Source: Enterococcus caccae ATCC BAA-1240 (GTDB taxonomy: Bacteria; Bacillota; Bacilli; Lactobacillales; Enterococcaceae). From it: a stretch of 64,000 nucleotides of DNA. Location of the stretch: contig NZ_KE136472.1 of the NCBI RefSeq assembly GCF_000407145.1, positions 310,001 to 374,000 on the forward strand, written 5' to 3'. The position numbers were made by a program, and so were the translations under genes. Positions 37,098 through 46,439 of the stretch are shown one piece after another. Every line of letters begins with the position of its first letter. Positions within the stretch are counted from its first letter, which is position 1. The notes beneath the pieces were generated by a model. The model was not told the origin of the DNA. It saw only the letters and a program-made list of their open reading frames with translations, and did not search any database.

Positions 37098-38799
37098 AGT
37101 ATTAGCAATACACAATTCTTTTTTTACTGATGTAAATGAATTTACAAGTGACGGCAATGTTTCGTTAATGATAGATGGAAAGTTGATCAATTCTATTGCA
37201 ACTGAAAGAGTCACTCGTAATAAATATGATGGGAGCTTTATTTCATCTGTTGAAACAATTTTAGAAAGAAATTCTTTACAATTGACAGAAATTGATACAG
37301 TACTATTATGTGGATTTGGAAAACATATAGATGAGAAAAAAGAAGAAATTGATATATATAGACAAATAAAGAATATATTTTCTAGAAATACTGAAATTAT
37401 TTACTATCCTTCACATCATGAAGTTCACGCATGGTGTGGTTTAGCAGAAAACAGCGAAGCCAATTCATTAATTGCAGTAATTGACAATAGCGGAAGTATT
37501 TTAAAATATGATAGCAACTCAACTAATTTAGAACATGCTAGTGTTGAACAAACCAGTTATTATTTTTGGGATGGGGAAAAATTAGAATTAGTTGCACGTG
37601 ATCATAATGACTTTGAAGATTTAGGATATGGACGTTTCTATAGCAAAGTAACTAGGTACATTGGTTTTGACTCCTATCATGATGCAGGTAAAACAATGGG
37701 GTTAGCTCCTATACATCTAGAATCTTCAATGTTTCCGAATCCATATATTGAAAAAGATAATCGTGAAGTAACAGAGCTTTCACATATTAAGCAGGATATT
37801 GAGGGATTACAAGATTTAAGTTATTGGTTTAACAAACAGGGAATTAATATACCACAACCGTTTTCTGGTAATAAATTTAGTAGTTACCAAGCACGTTTAG
37901 CTAAATGGGCACAAGAGACAATTGAACAATCAATTATTCGAAGAATAAAAAAACTGAAAGAGAACTATGATTTTGAAAGAATTATTATGATAGGTGGCGT
38001 TGCACTTAACTCTGTTTTGAATGAAGCAATAGAGAATCAATTAGAATTACCAGTGATTATACCATCTTCACCAGGAGACTCAGGTCTTTCCATCGGTTTA
38101 TTAGCAAAATATAACTTTACTAAATATGGTAAAACGAAACTAGCAGGCTATTCGGCATACTTAGGATTCGAATATACAGACGATGAAGTAGTAAATGTAT
38201 TATCTAAATATGAAGAGCAATTAGAATATCACAACTCTAATGAAGTTATCCAAGACACTGCAAGATTATTAAATAGTAATAAAATTGTTAGTTGGTATCA
38301 AGGTCGAAGTGAATTTGGACCACGTGCATTAGGGAATAGATCGATTTTAGCAAATCCCTCTAATCCTTGGATGAAGGAAATTATCAATAATGAAATTAAA
38401 TGTAGAGAATGGTTTCGTCCATTTGCTCCATCTATACTAAAAGAAAAATTGTCAGAATATTTTACAAGTTTTTCAAATGATTTTGATTATATGATGAAGA
38501 CTGCACAAACAAAAAAAGACAAGGCATCACTAATTCCTTCTGTTATTCATAATGACTATAGTGCAAGAGTTCAAACGGTAACTAAAGAAAATTGTCCATT
38601 ATATTATCAATTAATTCATGCATTTTACGAATTAAGCGGACTACCTATTGTATTGAATACAAGTTTTAATTTAGGTGGTATGCCTTTAGTTGAGTCTCCA
38701 GAGGATGCTGTTAATTGTTTTTTAAGTAGTGATTATATTGATGTACTAGTAATTCATGACTATATTATACAAAAAAAGTTGGTTAATTATGCAAGTTAA
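37090..38799 (+). CDS. NodU/TobZ-family carbamoyltransferase A
   Basis: A 569-residue carbamoyltransferase. These enzymes make carbamoyl-AMP from carbamoyl phosphate and ATP and pass the carbamoyl group to a hydroxyl or amine. The Kae1-like N-terminal part has the metal motif SHHEVHAW near residue 110 followed by LIAVIDNSGS, then HDAGKTMGLAPI and IGGVALNSVLNEAI. The C-terminal domain has WYQGRSEFGPRALGNRSILA and WFRPFAPSI. The start overlaps the previous stop by eight bases. It is clearly a distant paralogue of the second carbamoyltransferase at 42,005, so two sites, or a two-step transfer, are possible. Confidence 0.88.
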   Translation: MSKVLAIHNSFFTDVNEFTSDGNVSLMIDGKLINSIATERVTRNKYDGSFISSVETILERNSLQLTEIDTVLLCGFGKHIDEKKEEIDIYRQIKNIFSRNTEIIYYPSHHEVHAWCGLAENSEANSLIAVIDNSGSILKYDSNSTNLEHASVEQTSYYFWDGEKLELVARDHNDFEDLGYGRFYSKVTRYIGFDSYHDAGKTMGLAPIHLESSMFPNPYIEKDNREVTELSHIKQDIEGLQDLSYWFNKQGINIPQPFSGNKFSSYQARLAKWAQETIEQSIIRRIKKLKENYDFERIIMIGGVALNSVLNEAIENQLELPVIIPSSPGDSGLSIGLLAKYNFTKYGKTKLAGYSAYLGFEYTDDEVVNVLSKYEEQLEYHNSNEVIQDTARLLNSNKIVSWYQGRSEFGPRALGNRSILANPSNPWMKEIINNEIKCREWFRPFAPSILKEKLSEYFTSFSNDFDYMMKTAQTKKDKASLIPSVIHNDYSARVQTVTKENCPLYYQLIHAFYELSGLPIVLNTSFNLGGMPLVESPEDAVNCFLSSDYIDVLVIHDYIIQKKLVNYAS

Positions 38800-39919
38800 T
38801 AAAGTATTTAAGGTTATAAAAGTAATACAATATCATAAGAAATTTTTGAAAATTATTGCAACACATAATTTTCATTATTATATTATTGTTTTGAAAAATG
38901 GAAACTATAATCAATTACCTCAAGAAAATAATTCAATTTCAGTAAAGGGCAAATACCAAATTTATCAAAATCAAATAGAGATTATAGCTGATGAATTGAC
39001 TGTTTTGAAAGCAGATTATAAAAAAAAATTTGATAGTCTCCAAGCTGAGAAAAATCAACGTCTATACATTAGGTCAGAGGCTACCAAACAAGTATATCGT
39101 ATTTTAACTGAAAAAGGTCTTTTGCCAGTTCAATCACCAACGATTACGTCAAAGTGGGTTAAAGGAAATACTAATCCTTTTAAAATAAGCTATTATGGCA
39201 AAGAAAGATTTTTATCTATCAGCAACATGGTTTATCATCAATTAATGATTAGCAATGGAATGTCTGATATTTTCGAATTAGGCAAACTACATCGAGAAGA
39301 GCTGTCTAGTGGGAAAATGAAGTTATCCGAGTTTACTACTCTTGATATTTCAAGAAGTTTTTGTCAAATAGACGATATTTGTTCCTTATTTGAAGAATTA
39401 ATTATTGAATTATGGCTTTCATTATCCAAAATAGATTTATTAAATCTAACTCTTATTGAAGAAGTTAGATTTGATCGAATTAATTATCAAGACTTATTAA
39501 AAAAATCAGGTCAAAAGTCTTTTACCGGATCTCAATTACCGGCAAAATGCAGAAATTATCTTCAAACTAATTTTAGTTCATTTGTGTGGGTGACTAATTT
39601 CGATGTAAGAAAACGGCCATTTTATACTAAAAGCTACAATGGGATCTCTATTGATGCACAATTATGGTATCGTGGTAAGCAATATTTTGCAGCAGGATCT
39701 GAAATAGAAACAGATATAGAAAAAATACTAGATAACATGAATATTAGAGGGAATGATCCTAAACTATATAGAGAATATCTATCATCAATGAAAAATGGTT
39801 TCCCACCTATGGCTATGATAGGAATGGGATTTGAAATGCTTCTTTCTCATCTATTTAAGGAAAGCTTCACAATTGATTATGCATATTTTCCTAGAGTGGA
39901 ACATGGAGATTTCTTTTAA
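38789..39919 (+). CDS. Class II aminoacyl-tRNA synthetase-like protein (Asp/Asn type) with altered motifs
   Basis: About 376 residues. The first 80 look like a degenerate OB-fold (SVKGKYQIYQNQIEIIADEL) as in AspRS/AsnRS. The catalytic part has motif 1 RLYIRSEATKQVYRILTEKG, motif 2 IFELGKLHREELSSGKMKLS with Arg169, and a motif 3 remnant AMIGMGFEMLLSHLF. The motif 3 Arg that contacts ATP is Met350, and the usual LSQSPQ block is LSISNM. It is shorter than housekeeping AsnRS (about 430-460). A tRNA-independent ligase, an amino-acid activator or a self-resistance decoy are options. The ATG at 38,789 overlaps the previous gene; a longer start at 38,756 is possible. Confidence 0.72.
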   Translation: MQVNKVFKVIKVIQYHKKFLKIIATHNFHYYIIVLKNGNYNQLPQENNSISVKGKYQIYQNQIEIIADELTVLKADYKKKFDSLQAEKNQRLYIRSEATKQVYRILTEKGLLPVQSPTITSKWVKGNTNPFKISYYGKERFLSISNMVYHQLMISNGMSDIFELGKLHREELSSGKMKLSEFTTLDISRSFCQIDDICSLFEELIIELWLSLSKIDLLNLTLIEEVRFDRINYQDLLKKSGQKSFTGSQLPAKCRNYLQTNFSSFVWVTNFDVRKRPFYTKSYNGISIDAQLWYRGKQYFAAGSEIETDIEKILDNMNIRGNDPKLYREYLSSMKNGFPPMAMIGMGFEMLLSHLFKESFTIDYAYFPRVEHGDFF

Positions 39920-39948
39920 CAATTAATTAAGAAGAGGGTGGAATTATA

Positions 39949-41175
39949 ATGGCTATACTTTGTATTAAGTGTTCAGAAAAGCAAATTCAAATCATTAGAG
40001 AATTGGAACATGAAGTTGTTTATATATGTGATGAGTGGGATCGTAAAAATTTAGCTTTTTTGAGTAATTTAGAGTTATTCAAAAAGAAAATATCAGTAAA
40101 TAATTTGGACTCAATTGAAGAGCTATCTTCTGCTTTTGTAGATATATTAGAAGATAACATTTCTATCAATTCAATAATTTCAGGAGCCGAATATGGGATT
40201 TTCGCTTATGGAATTTTGAAGACACTATTTGAAAATACTAACAGTGGTGTTCGCTTAGCAATTGATAGTAGGGATAAGCGTGCTATGAAAGAAATTTTTA
40301 AAAAAGCTGGGGTAAAGCATGCAAATTATTACCCACAATATTCTTCCGAAGATTTTAATACTGGTGTGAACCATGGATTAAATTATCCATTGGTAGTGAA
40401 GCCAGTCACTGGAACAGGAACTTTTAATACAGAGATTGTCAAAACGGCTGTAGAATTAGCAACTTACTTCGAGCAGTTGCAATTTCATCCAGCGCTGGTA
40501 AACAAGAAAGTAACTCTAGAAGAATACATTGTCGGAGAAGAATATCATGTGGATATTCTGTGGAGAGAAGGTACTCCTCTATTCACTTCTATAGGAAAAT
40601 ACTATATTCCAAGAATTTTAATTGCCAATGATAAAAAGAAGAATGGGTCGTATACTATTCTCTATGAGAAGCATAAAGAATTATATGATCAAGTAATTAA
40701 AATACATGAAAAAATTAATAATTTAATTCAATTTCCAACTGGTGTAACTCACAGTGAATTTTTTATTAAAGATGGCGAAATCTATTTTTCTGAAATTGCT
40801 ATAAGATACGGTGGTGCACGAATTCCTGAAATGATTCAAAATACGTATGGGATAGATTTGGTAGAAGAATGGCTAAAACAAGAATCTGGAGAATATGAAG
40901 AAATTCAACCAAAGCAGAGTAACTTAAAATATACTTCTTGGTTAAATTTAGTTCCTGAAGAAGCTGGTATTATTGAAAAAATTCCAACAAAAGAAGAATT
41001 TTTTCAATTTCCATGGATTAAAGATGTTTACTATCACATGAGAGAAGGTGATGAGATTACATTTACAAATCCGAGTGAATGGTTATGTTGTATTATTTTT
41101 GAAGCTGACAGCGAAGAAATGTTGATGAACAGAGTTGATGAAATTTATCAACATTTTAGAATCGTGACAAAATGA
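39949..41175 (+). CDS. ATP-grasp ligase B of the novel cluster
   Basis: A 408-residue ATP-grasp protein. SRDKRAMKEIFKKAGVKHAN near residue 105 opens the ATP-grasp fold, YPLVVKPVTGTGTFNTEIVK near 145 is the phosphate loop region, LEEYIVGEEYHVDILW near 188 the second half, and HSEFFIKDGEIYFSEIAIRYGGARIP near 268 the metal site. This is the layout of carboxylate-amine ligases that build dipeptides and amides. AGAGGGTGGAATTATA precedes the ATG, a strong start. It shares its C-terminal signature with ligase A, hinting at two successive amide-forming steps. Confidence 0.78.
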   Translation: MAILCIKCSEKQIQIIRELEHEVVYICDEWDRKNLAFLSNLELFKKKISVNNLDSIEELSSAFVDILEDNISINSIISGAEYGIFAYGILKTLFENTNSGVRLAIDSRDKRAMKEIFKKAGVKHANYYPQYSSEDFNTGVNHGLNYPLVVKPVTGTGTFNTEIVKTAVELATYFEQLQFHPALVNKKVTLEEYIVGEEYHVDILWREGTPLFTSIGKYYIPRILIANDKKKNGSYTILYEKHKELYDQVIKIHEKINNLIQFPTGVTHSEFFIKDGEIYFSEIAIRYGGARIPEMIQNTYGIDLVEEWLKQESGEYEEIQPKQSNLKYTSWLNLVPEEAGIIEKIPTKEEFFQFPWIKDVYYHMREGDEITFTNPSEWLCCIIFEADSEEMLMNRVDEIYQHFRIVTK

Positions 41176-41189
41176 GGTGGCAACTAAGA

Positions 41190-41993
41190 ATGGAAAAAGA
41201 AATCAAAGAAAATCAATTAGCTTGGGAACAAGCATCTAAATATCATCAAGAAGCTTTAGGAGACTTTTATGATTTGGCTTTTCAGAAGGAAGAATTTATG
41301 GAACTTAGCTTTTCCGAAGAAGCTTATTTTTCTAATAAATCATTAGGTAATTTAAAAATCGCTCATTTATGTTGTAATAATGGTAAAGAAGTGTTCTCTT
41401 TAGCTAAACTTAATGCATTGGAAGCTGTGGGTTTTGATTTTAATCAAATAGTTATTGATGAAGCAAAGAATAGGACAAAATTATTAAAACTTAATAATGT
41501 CAAATTTATTCAGTCTGAGATAGGAGATATTGATTCAAAATATAATAAAAATTTTGATATTGTCTTAGTAAATGTAGGAACTTTAGGTTGGTTTCCTTCA
41601 TTAGATTATTTTTTTTCAACAGTTAGTCGAATGCTTAAACCTAATGGAGAAGTATTTATCAATGATATCCATCCTTTCTGCGAGATTTTAAATGATGATC
41701 GTAATGAAAGTTTATCCCCACTAGAGGTGACGGGTTCATACTTCTCAAAGCAACCTTTTTTTAATGAAAAAGGTATAGATTATATTGGTAAGAAACAATA
41801 TAAATCTTTGAAGAGTAATTGGTACAATTTTACGATATCAGAATTGTTAAATAGCCTAGTCAAAAATAATTTAGATTTAATAAGTTTTGAGGAGTACTCG
41901 GAAGATATTGGGGGAATTTATCCTATTTTGAAAGAACAAGCAGTAAAAGTCCCTCTTTCCTTTAGTATAGTTGCAAAACGAAATAATTTATAG
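41190..41993 (+). CDS. SAM-dependent class I methyltransferase
   Basis: A 267-residue methyltransferase. The SAM-binding motif I is IAHLCCNNGKEVFSLAKLNA at about residue 50, with acidic motif II as EAVGFDFNQIVIDEAKNR and the catalytic-region VLVNVGTLGWFP near 125. The C-terminal half has LKPNGEVFINDIHPFCEIL, common in small-molecule methyltransferases. I prefer the ATG at 41,190 because AGGTGG lies nine bases upstream; an earlier in-frame ATG overlaps the end of ligase B. The target (N, O or C) is not predictable. Confidence 0.83.
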   Translation: MEKEIKENQLAWEQASKYHQEALGDFYDLAFQKEEFMELSFSEEAYFSNKSLGNLKIAHLCCNNGKEVFSLAKLNALEAVGFDFNQIVIDEAKNRTKLLKLNNVKFIQSEIGDIDSKYNKNFDIVLVNVGTLGWFPSLDYFFSTVSRMLKPNGEVFINDIHPFCEILNDDRNESLSPLEVTGSYFSKQPFFNEKGIDYIGKKQYKSLKSNWYNFTISELLNSLVKNNLDLISFEEYSEDIGGIYPILKEQAVKVPLSFSIVAKRNNL

Positions 41994-42004
41994 GAGTGAT
42001 TTAG

Positions 42005-43669
42005 ATGAATGTTTTAGGAATCAGTGGTATATTTGGGCACGATGCAGCAGCGTGCCTTTCTATGGATGGGAAAATTATTGCATTTGCAGAAGAAGAACGA
42101 TTTTCTAGAAAGCGTTTTTCATTTGGGGATTACCCTATAAAAGCAACGTTATATTGTTTACAAGAAGCAAAAATAGATATATCAGCAATAGATATTTTAG
42201 CCGTTTCCATTAATCCAGAGCTTGATAGGGAAGCAGAGTTATTCCAAGATTATGGGGAACGTTTTTTAATGGAGTTAGGTATTGTAGAAGAAGATTGGCC
42301 AATTATTGAATACTGGGATCATCATTTATGTCATGCTGCATCTAGTTACTATAGTTCTGGTTACAAACAAGCAATCAGTATTGTACTTGATGGTAATGGT
42401 GAACGAAATGCAACCTCTATTTTTGTCTGTGAAAAAGGTGAAATATTGGAAATGGAGTCACGAGATATTTCTCAAAGTTTAGGGCATTTTTACAAATCAG
42501 TTTGTATGTACAATGGACTGGGGAGATATTCAGAAGGAAAATTAATGGGTTTAGCAGCCTATGGCGACCCTATATATAAATTTTCCCCGATTGAAATTAA
42601 TGAAGATTATGGTTATTTTATTAACCTTGGAAGGGCTAATCATTATTTACCACAGGAATATCGTTATAAACAAATCCAAAACGAATGGTTAGATTGGCTA
42701 GAAAAAAACTATGGTGAAGAAAATTTAACTAAACAAACTTGGTCAAGAATGAACGGTATTTCGACAGAAGTCCATTTTTCAGAAAAATATAAAAATTTAG
42801 CCGCAAGTGCACAGGAAATTTTGAATCAGATGATTATCTCTATTATTCGTTATGCAATTAATAAGTATCAAATTAAAAATATTTGTATTTCAGGAGGTGT
42901 AGGACTAAACTGTTCAACTAATGGATATCTAACGGAGCAAAATATTACAGATTTGTACATCATTCCTGTTGCAAATGACGCTGGGGGGGCGTTAGGAGCT
43001 TGCTACCTTTCAAGCAGGGAACATAACGTCTTACCTCAACAATTAGACACTGTATATCTTGGCCCTGATTTTACAGACCAACAGATAATTGATTTATTAG
43101 ACACGAAAAAAATTCCTTATCAATATATTAACAATGTAGAAGAGTTTGCTGCAAAAAAAATAGCTTTAGGCAAAATTATTGGTTGGTTTCAAGGAAGAAT
43201 GGAGATGGGTCCAAGAGCGTTAGGAAATAGATCAATAGTTGCCCTACCTAACAGTATTGAGATTCGTGATAAAGTGAATATTATTAAAGGGCGGGAATCT
43301 TGGAGACCGTTATCTCCATCTATTATTGAAGAAGATATAAAAAGATTTGTGGACTTCCCTTCAAAATTTATGCTTAGAGGTTTGCATGTCAAAGATTTAT
43401 ATAAGAAAGATATTTTAGGAGCAGTTCACGTTGATGGTACAGCCAGAGTACAAACTGTATCAAGGGAAGATAACGAAAAATACTACAAATTGTTAGAACA
43501 GGTAAAAAAAGAAACTGGTGTCGGAGCAGTATTGAATACGTCCTTTAATATAGGTGGAGAACCGTTAGTATGTAATCCTAGAGATGCTATTAAAACTTTT
43601 TATGATAGTGAACTAGACTACCTAATCATGGGTAATATTGTTTTATCTAAAAGTGAGAAGTTGCAATAA
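42005..43669 (+). CDS. NodU/TobZ-family carbamoyltransferase B
   Basis: A 554-residue carbamoyltransferase, closer to the NodU/TobZ consensus than copy A. It starts NVLGISGIFGHDAAACLSMD, with EEERFSRKRF near residue 30, the metal-binding DHHLCHAASSYYSSG near 103 and IVLDGNGERNAT. ISGGVGLNCSTNGYL is near 300; the C-terminal domain has WFQGRMEMGPRALGNRSIVA and SWRPLSPSI. GGAGTGATTTAG precedes the ATG. It is the last gene of the eight-gene run, which then meets IS debris after about 120 bases. Confidence 0.9.
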   Translation: MNVLGISGIFGHDAAACLSMDGKIIAFAEEERFSRKRFSFGDYPIKATLYCLQEAKIDISAIDILAVSINPELDREAELFQDYGERFLMELGIVEEDWPIIEYWDHHLCHAASSYYSSGYKQAISIVLDGNGERNATSIFVCEKGEILEMESRDISQSLGHFYKSVCMYNGLGRYSEGKLMGLAAYGDPIYKFSPIEINEDYGYFINLGRANHYLPQEYRYKQIQNEWLDWLEKNYGEENLTKQTWSRMNGISTEVHFSEKYKNLAASAQEILNQMIISIIRYAINKYQIKNICISGGVGLNCSTNGYLTEQNITDLYIIPVANDAGGALGACYLSSREHNVLPQQLDTVYLGPDFTDQQIIDLLDTKKIPYQYINNVEEFAAKKIALGKIIGWFQGRMEMGPRALGNRSIVALPNSIEIRDKVNIIKGRESWRPLSPSIIEEDIKRFVDFPSKFMLRGLHVKDLYKKDILGAVHVDGTARVQTVSREDNEKYYKLLEQVKKETGVGAVLNTSFNIGGEPLVCNPRDAIKTFYDSELDYLIMGNIVLSKSEKLQ

Positions 43670-43899
43670 TAAGAGGAAAAGTTGCCACTAAATCTTTATA
43701 ATTGAATTTCTGTTAACGATAAAAGATTGTAACATTTGATTCTTTATATAACTATATGGAGAGAAGAAAGTATTTACTATAGCTTACTGTGTGTGAAAAG
43801 AGGCTGTGACATAAGTAGTTTCAATTCGTAACAAAAAAAGTAGCACATCTCGAAAATCTGCGAAAGATGTTCAGAGATGTGCTGTTTTTTAGGCGAAAC

Positions 43900-45405
43900 G
43901 GGTGGTTGTTCGTTTACGCACCGCCAATTTCATCATATTAAGGACCAGAACCACTAGTCCGGTTTCTTTCTTCACCTTGTCCAACCCTCGAACGTGGTAA
44001 CGAGTGAAACCCAAGCAAGCCTTCGCCTGGCCAAACACAGATTCCATGTCACTTTTTCTTCACGCGTAGATTTTCCCTGTCTCCGCATTGAAAGCAGTGT
44101 CACTTGTTTGGCTTTGAAATACTCCCATAAAGGATTGATTGTTATTTTTCTGGTATGGCCTTTAGGTATTAAGGCGCCTCAATTACCTGGTTGTTCTCAT
44201 CATATTTCTCTATTTGATATTCTTTAAAGTCTTTCACGAGGCCCTCCTTGTCCGTTTGGGTACAGTAGGCATGAAAATAAAAAACGGATGCCAGTTGGAT
44301 TCGTGTAACTATCCTCTTCTTCATCATACATCCAGTTCATCACTTTGCGTTCGTCACTTTTCCACTTCTTACTTTGTTCTTTGAGCATGGTGGCATAAGG
44401 AATAAGCGCCATGTGCTGTGGATAATGATCCGCCAACTGGCGATAATTTTTTTCTAATCCATAGCCTGCATCGGCAACGACTATGGTTTCTTCGGGTAGT
44501 ATCAGTTTATTTAGAAAAGGAAGGAGCGTTTTCGTATCTGTTGGGTTTTGGTAAACCTCATACCCTAGAACCTATTGATTAGCTGTCCATTACCGCATAG
44601 AATCCTCTTTCACACGCATAAAGGTGGCATCAACATCCATTTTTGAATAGCTATTGCGGTTTCCACAACGAGCGAGACGAAGCTAATGATCCGCCGTTTT
44701 TTCTCGTCCTTCAGATAGCTGGCAATTTTGGGCTTTCAGTTTCCGACGTTGTTATTTTGCCGGATTAGGAGAAATCTTGCCAGTTTCTGCCACTTCTTTT
44801 TCTAAGGCTTCTAAAAAGTAGCTCTATCGTGTCAGTACTTCATCCAATCGATTGAAGTTGAGATCTGACCCTTCGGGAATAGGCTTCTTTCAGCTCAGTC
44901 ATTAAAGCCAAGGTGTTTTCACGATTCATTTGATCGTAGCGAATGGTACTTTTTTTCCAAACAAAACTATACTTATTGGCATCCGCTAAAATCTTCGTAC
45001 CATCAATAAATAGGGCATCATCAATGAGTTGACGTTCTCGTAAATAGCTCGTTAACGCTTCTAGACCTTGAGCCACCAGTGTCTCGACATCGTTAGAAAT
45101 GCGAAAGAGTGCAATCGTGCGATACGAAGTCACTCATTCTTATGTTAACCAGCGTGCAGGCAAATTTTCTTCTGCCAGCTGTTCAATTTTACGACTGGTA
45201 AAGACACTGCGATTGTATGTAAATAAAACCAGTTTGAGCATTAAACTTAAATCACACGCACGTGGTCTGCCAAAAAGATAGGGTTCTTGAGTTGAAGTGC
45301 TTCAACAAGTTCGTGAATAAATCAAGCGGTGTTCTCTTTGTTAGGAATATATGACGTGATTATATCCAAAGTGAGTTGATTCATGTTATAATTAGTCATG
45401 TTTTT
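43900..45405 (-). pseudogene. IS1182-family transposase, heavily decayed
   Basis: Scattered fragments on the minus strand match the element A transposase: FIDGTKILADANKYSFVWKK against its FIDGTKIEANANKYTFVWRK, and MTSYRTIALFRISNDV against PSYRTINRFRVN. The frame changes at least four times and the middle is poorly conserved. It is a fossil with no coding capacity. Confidence 0.75.
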
Positions 45406-45464
45406 TTAGTCCTTTCGAGGATTGGAATGGGCGTATAGGCATTCACCTATACGCTTTTATTATG

Positions 45465-46190
45465 TGTATTGAAAACCCCTGGCTAAGCCGGGGGTTCCAA
45501 AGAGCTTCCAGCGAGGTATTAAAAAAGCCTCCTAAAGATTATAAGATGAAATTGGTTTCCCGACCACCACATCCATCAACTTAGGAGGTGCCTATTATGA
45601 AAAAGGCTAATGAAAGTTTATCACACACAACATGGAAATGTAAGTATCACATCGTTTTTGCACCAAAGTATAGACGACAAGTGATTTATGGAAAGTATAA
45701 GAAAAGTATAGGTGAGATCATCCGCACGTTATGTGAGAGAAAAGGGGTGGAAATTATCGAAGCAAATGCCTGTAGAGAACATATTCACTTACTCGTAAGT
45801 ATTCCACCAAAATATAGTGTATCAGGTTTTGTAGGCTATCTAAAAGGCAAGAGTAGTTGACAGACATGCGAATTCGAAGTATCGGTATGGGAACCGAAAA
45901 TTCTGGTGTAGAGGATATTACGTTGATACAGTAGGAAGAAATAAGAAGCAGATTGAAGAATATATTCGAAATCAAGTACAAGAAGATTATACAGCGGATT
46001 AGCTAACCCTGTTTGAAGAGTATGATCCGTTTACAGGACAAAAAACAAGAAGAAGTGAAAGAGATTCTTTAAGGATCAGTGAGTAAAAGTGGTGCAAGGG
46101 GGAAATCTTTCAGGAAGCCTTTTAGGCTATAGCCGGTAAAAGAGGCTTTCAGCCGAAGAACAAACCTCCAGTTCACACTGGAGGTTTTGA
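45465..46190 (+). mobile_element. IS200/IS605-family element inside element C
   Basis: The left end has the hairpin AACCCCTGGCTAAGCCGGGGGTT (split as AACCCC, GGGGTT arms) at about 45,474-45,496, and the right end AAACCTCCAGT with ACTGGAGGTTT at 46,162-46,187. Subterminal hairpins instead of inverted repeats, plus a Y1 transposase between them, define the family. Confidence 0.8.
45588..46072 (+). pseudogene. tnpA: IS200-type Y1 transposase (tnpA), broken
   Basis: The first 90 codons read KANESLSHTTWKCKYHIVF, then EANACREHIHLLVSIPPKYS, with the HIH of the HUH metal site, and stop early at KGKSS. A deletion of about ten bases at 45,858 shifts the frame, and the Tyr-containing remainder (KYRYGNRKFWCRGYYVDTVG in the restored frame) continues downstream. 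A further TAG replaces a Gln codon near 46,000, before LTLFEEYDPFTGQ. Normal length is about 155 residues. GGAGG precedes the start. Confidence 0.85.
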
Positions 46191-46439
46191 TTTTTACCTA
46201 AAAATGCCAGTGAAATTACGGGAAACACGTTTCTTTCACTGGCATTTTTTCGAGACTTATGTCACAGCCTCTTTTCGTGTATCTTGAAGACATCGTAATA
46301 TGCCCCTGCAAGACAATAATTTAGTATCGTCCATATATATAGATAAACATCTCAGTCAACTCTATGGGGAAATAGTTATTTAAGTATATAAATATTTTAA
46401 AATAATAAGATATTACTATCAATAGAAGAGAATATCGAT

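Larger units (their letters stand above)
43794..46280 (-). mobile_element. Degenerate IS1182-family element (C) carrying a nested IS200-like insertion
   Basis: The outer ends are GAAAAGAGGCTGTGACATAA at 43,796 and TTATGTCACAGCCTCTTTTC at 46,257-46,276, a perfect 20-base inverted pair. Inside, reading leftward, are pieces of an IS1182 transposase: 44,840-45,133 (RTIALFRISNDVETLVAQGL; LFIDGTKILADANKYSFVWK) and 44,224-44,436 (ALIPYATMLKEQ). Many frameshifts and stops make it inactive. An IS200-like element was inserted into its right part later. Confidence 0.8.

Noticed and set aside
34754-43669. Reading the dCTP-deaminase genes as an anti-phage nucleotide-depletion system.
   Set aside because: Defence Dcd proteins act alone or with one partner; here they are embedded in a run with carbamoyltransferases, ligases, a methyltransferase and an exporter, and one copy lacks the catalytic Glu.
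34754-43669. A conventional NRPS, PKS or lantibiotic cluster.
   Set aside because: No adenylation, ketosynthase, carrier or LanM/LanB-like domains are visible in any frame.
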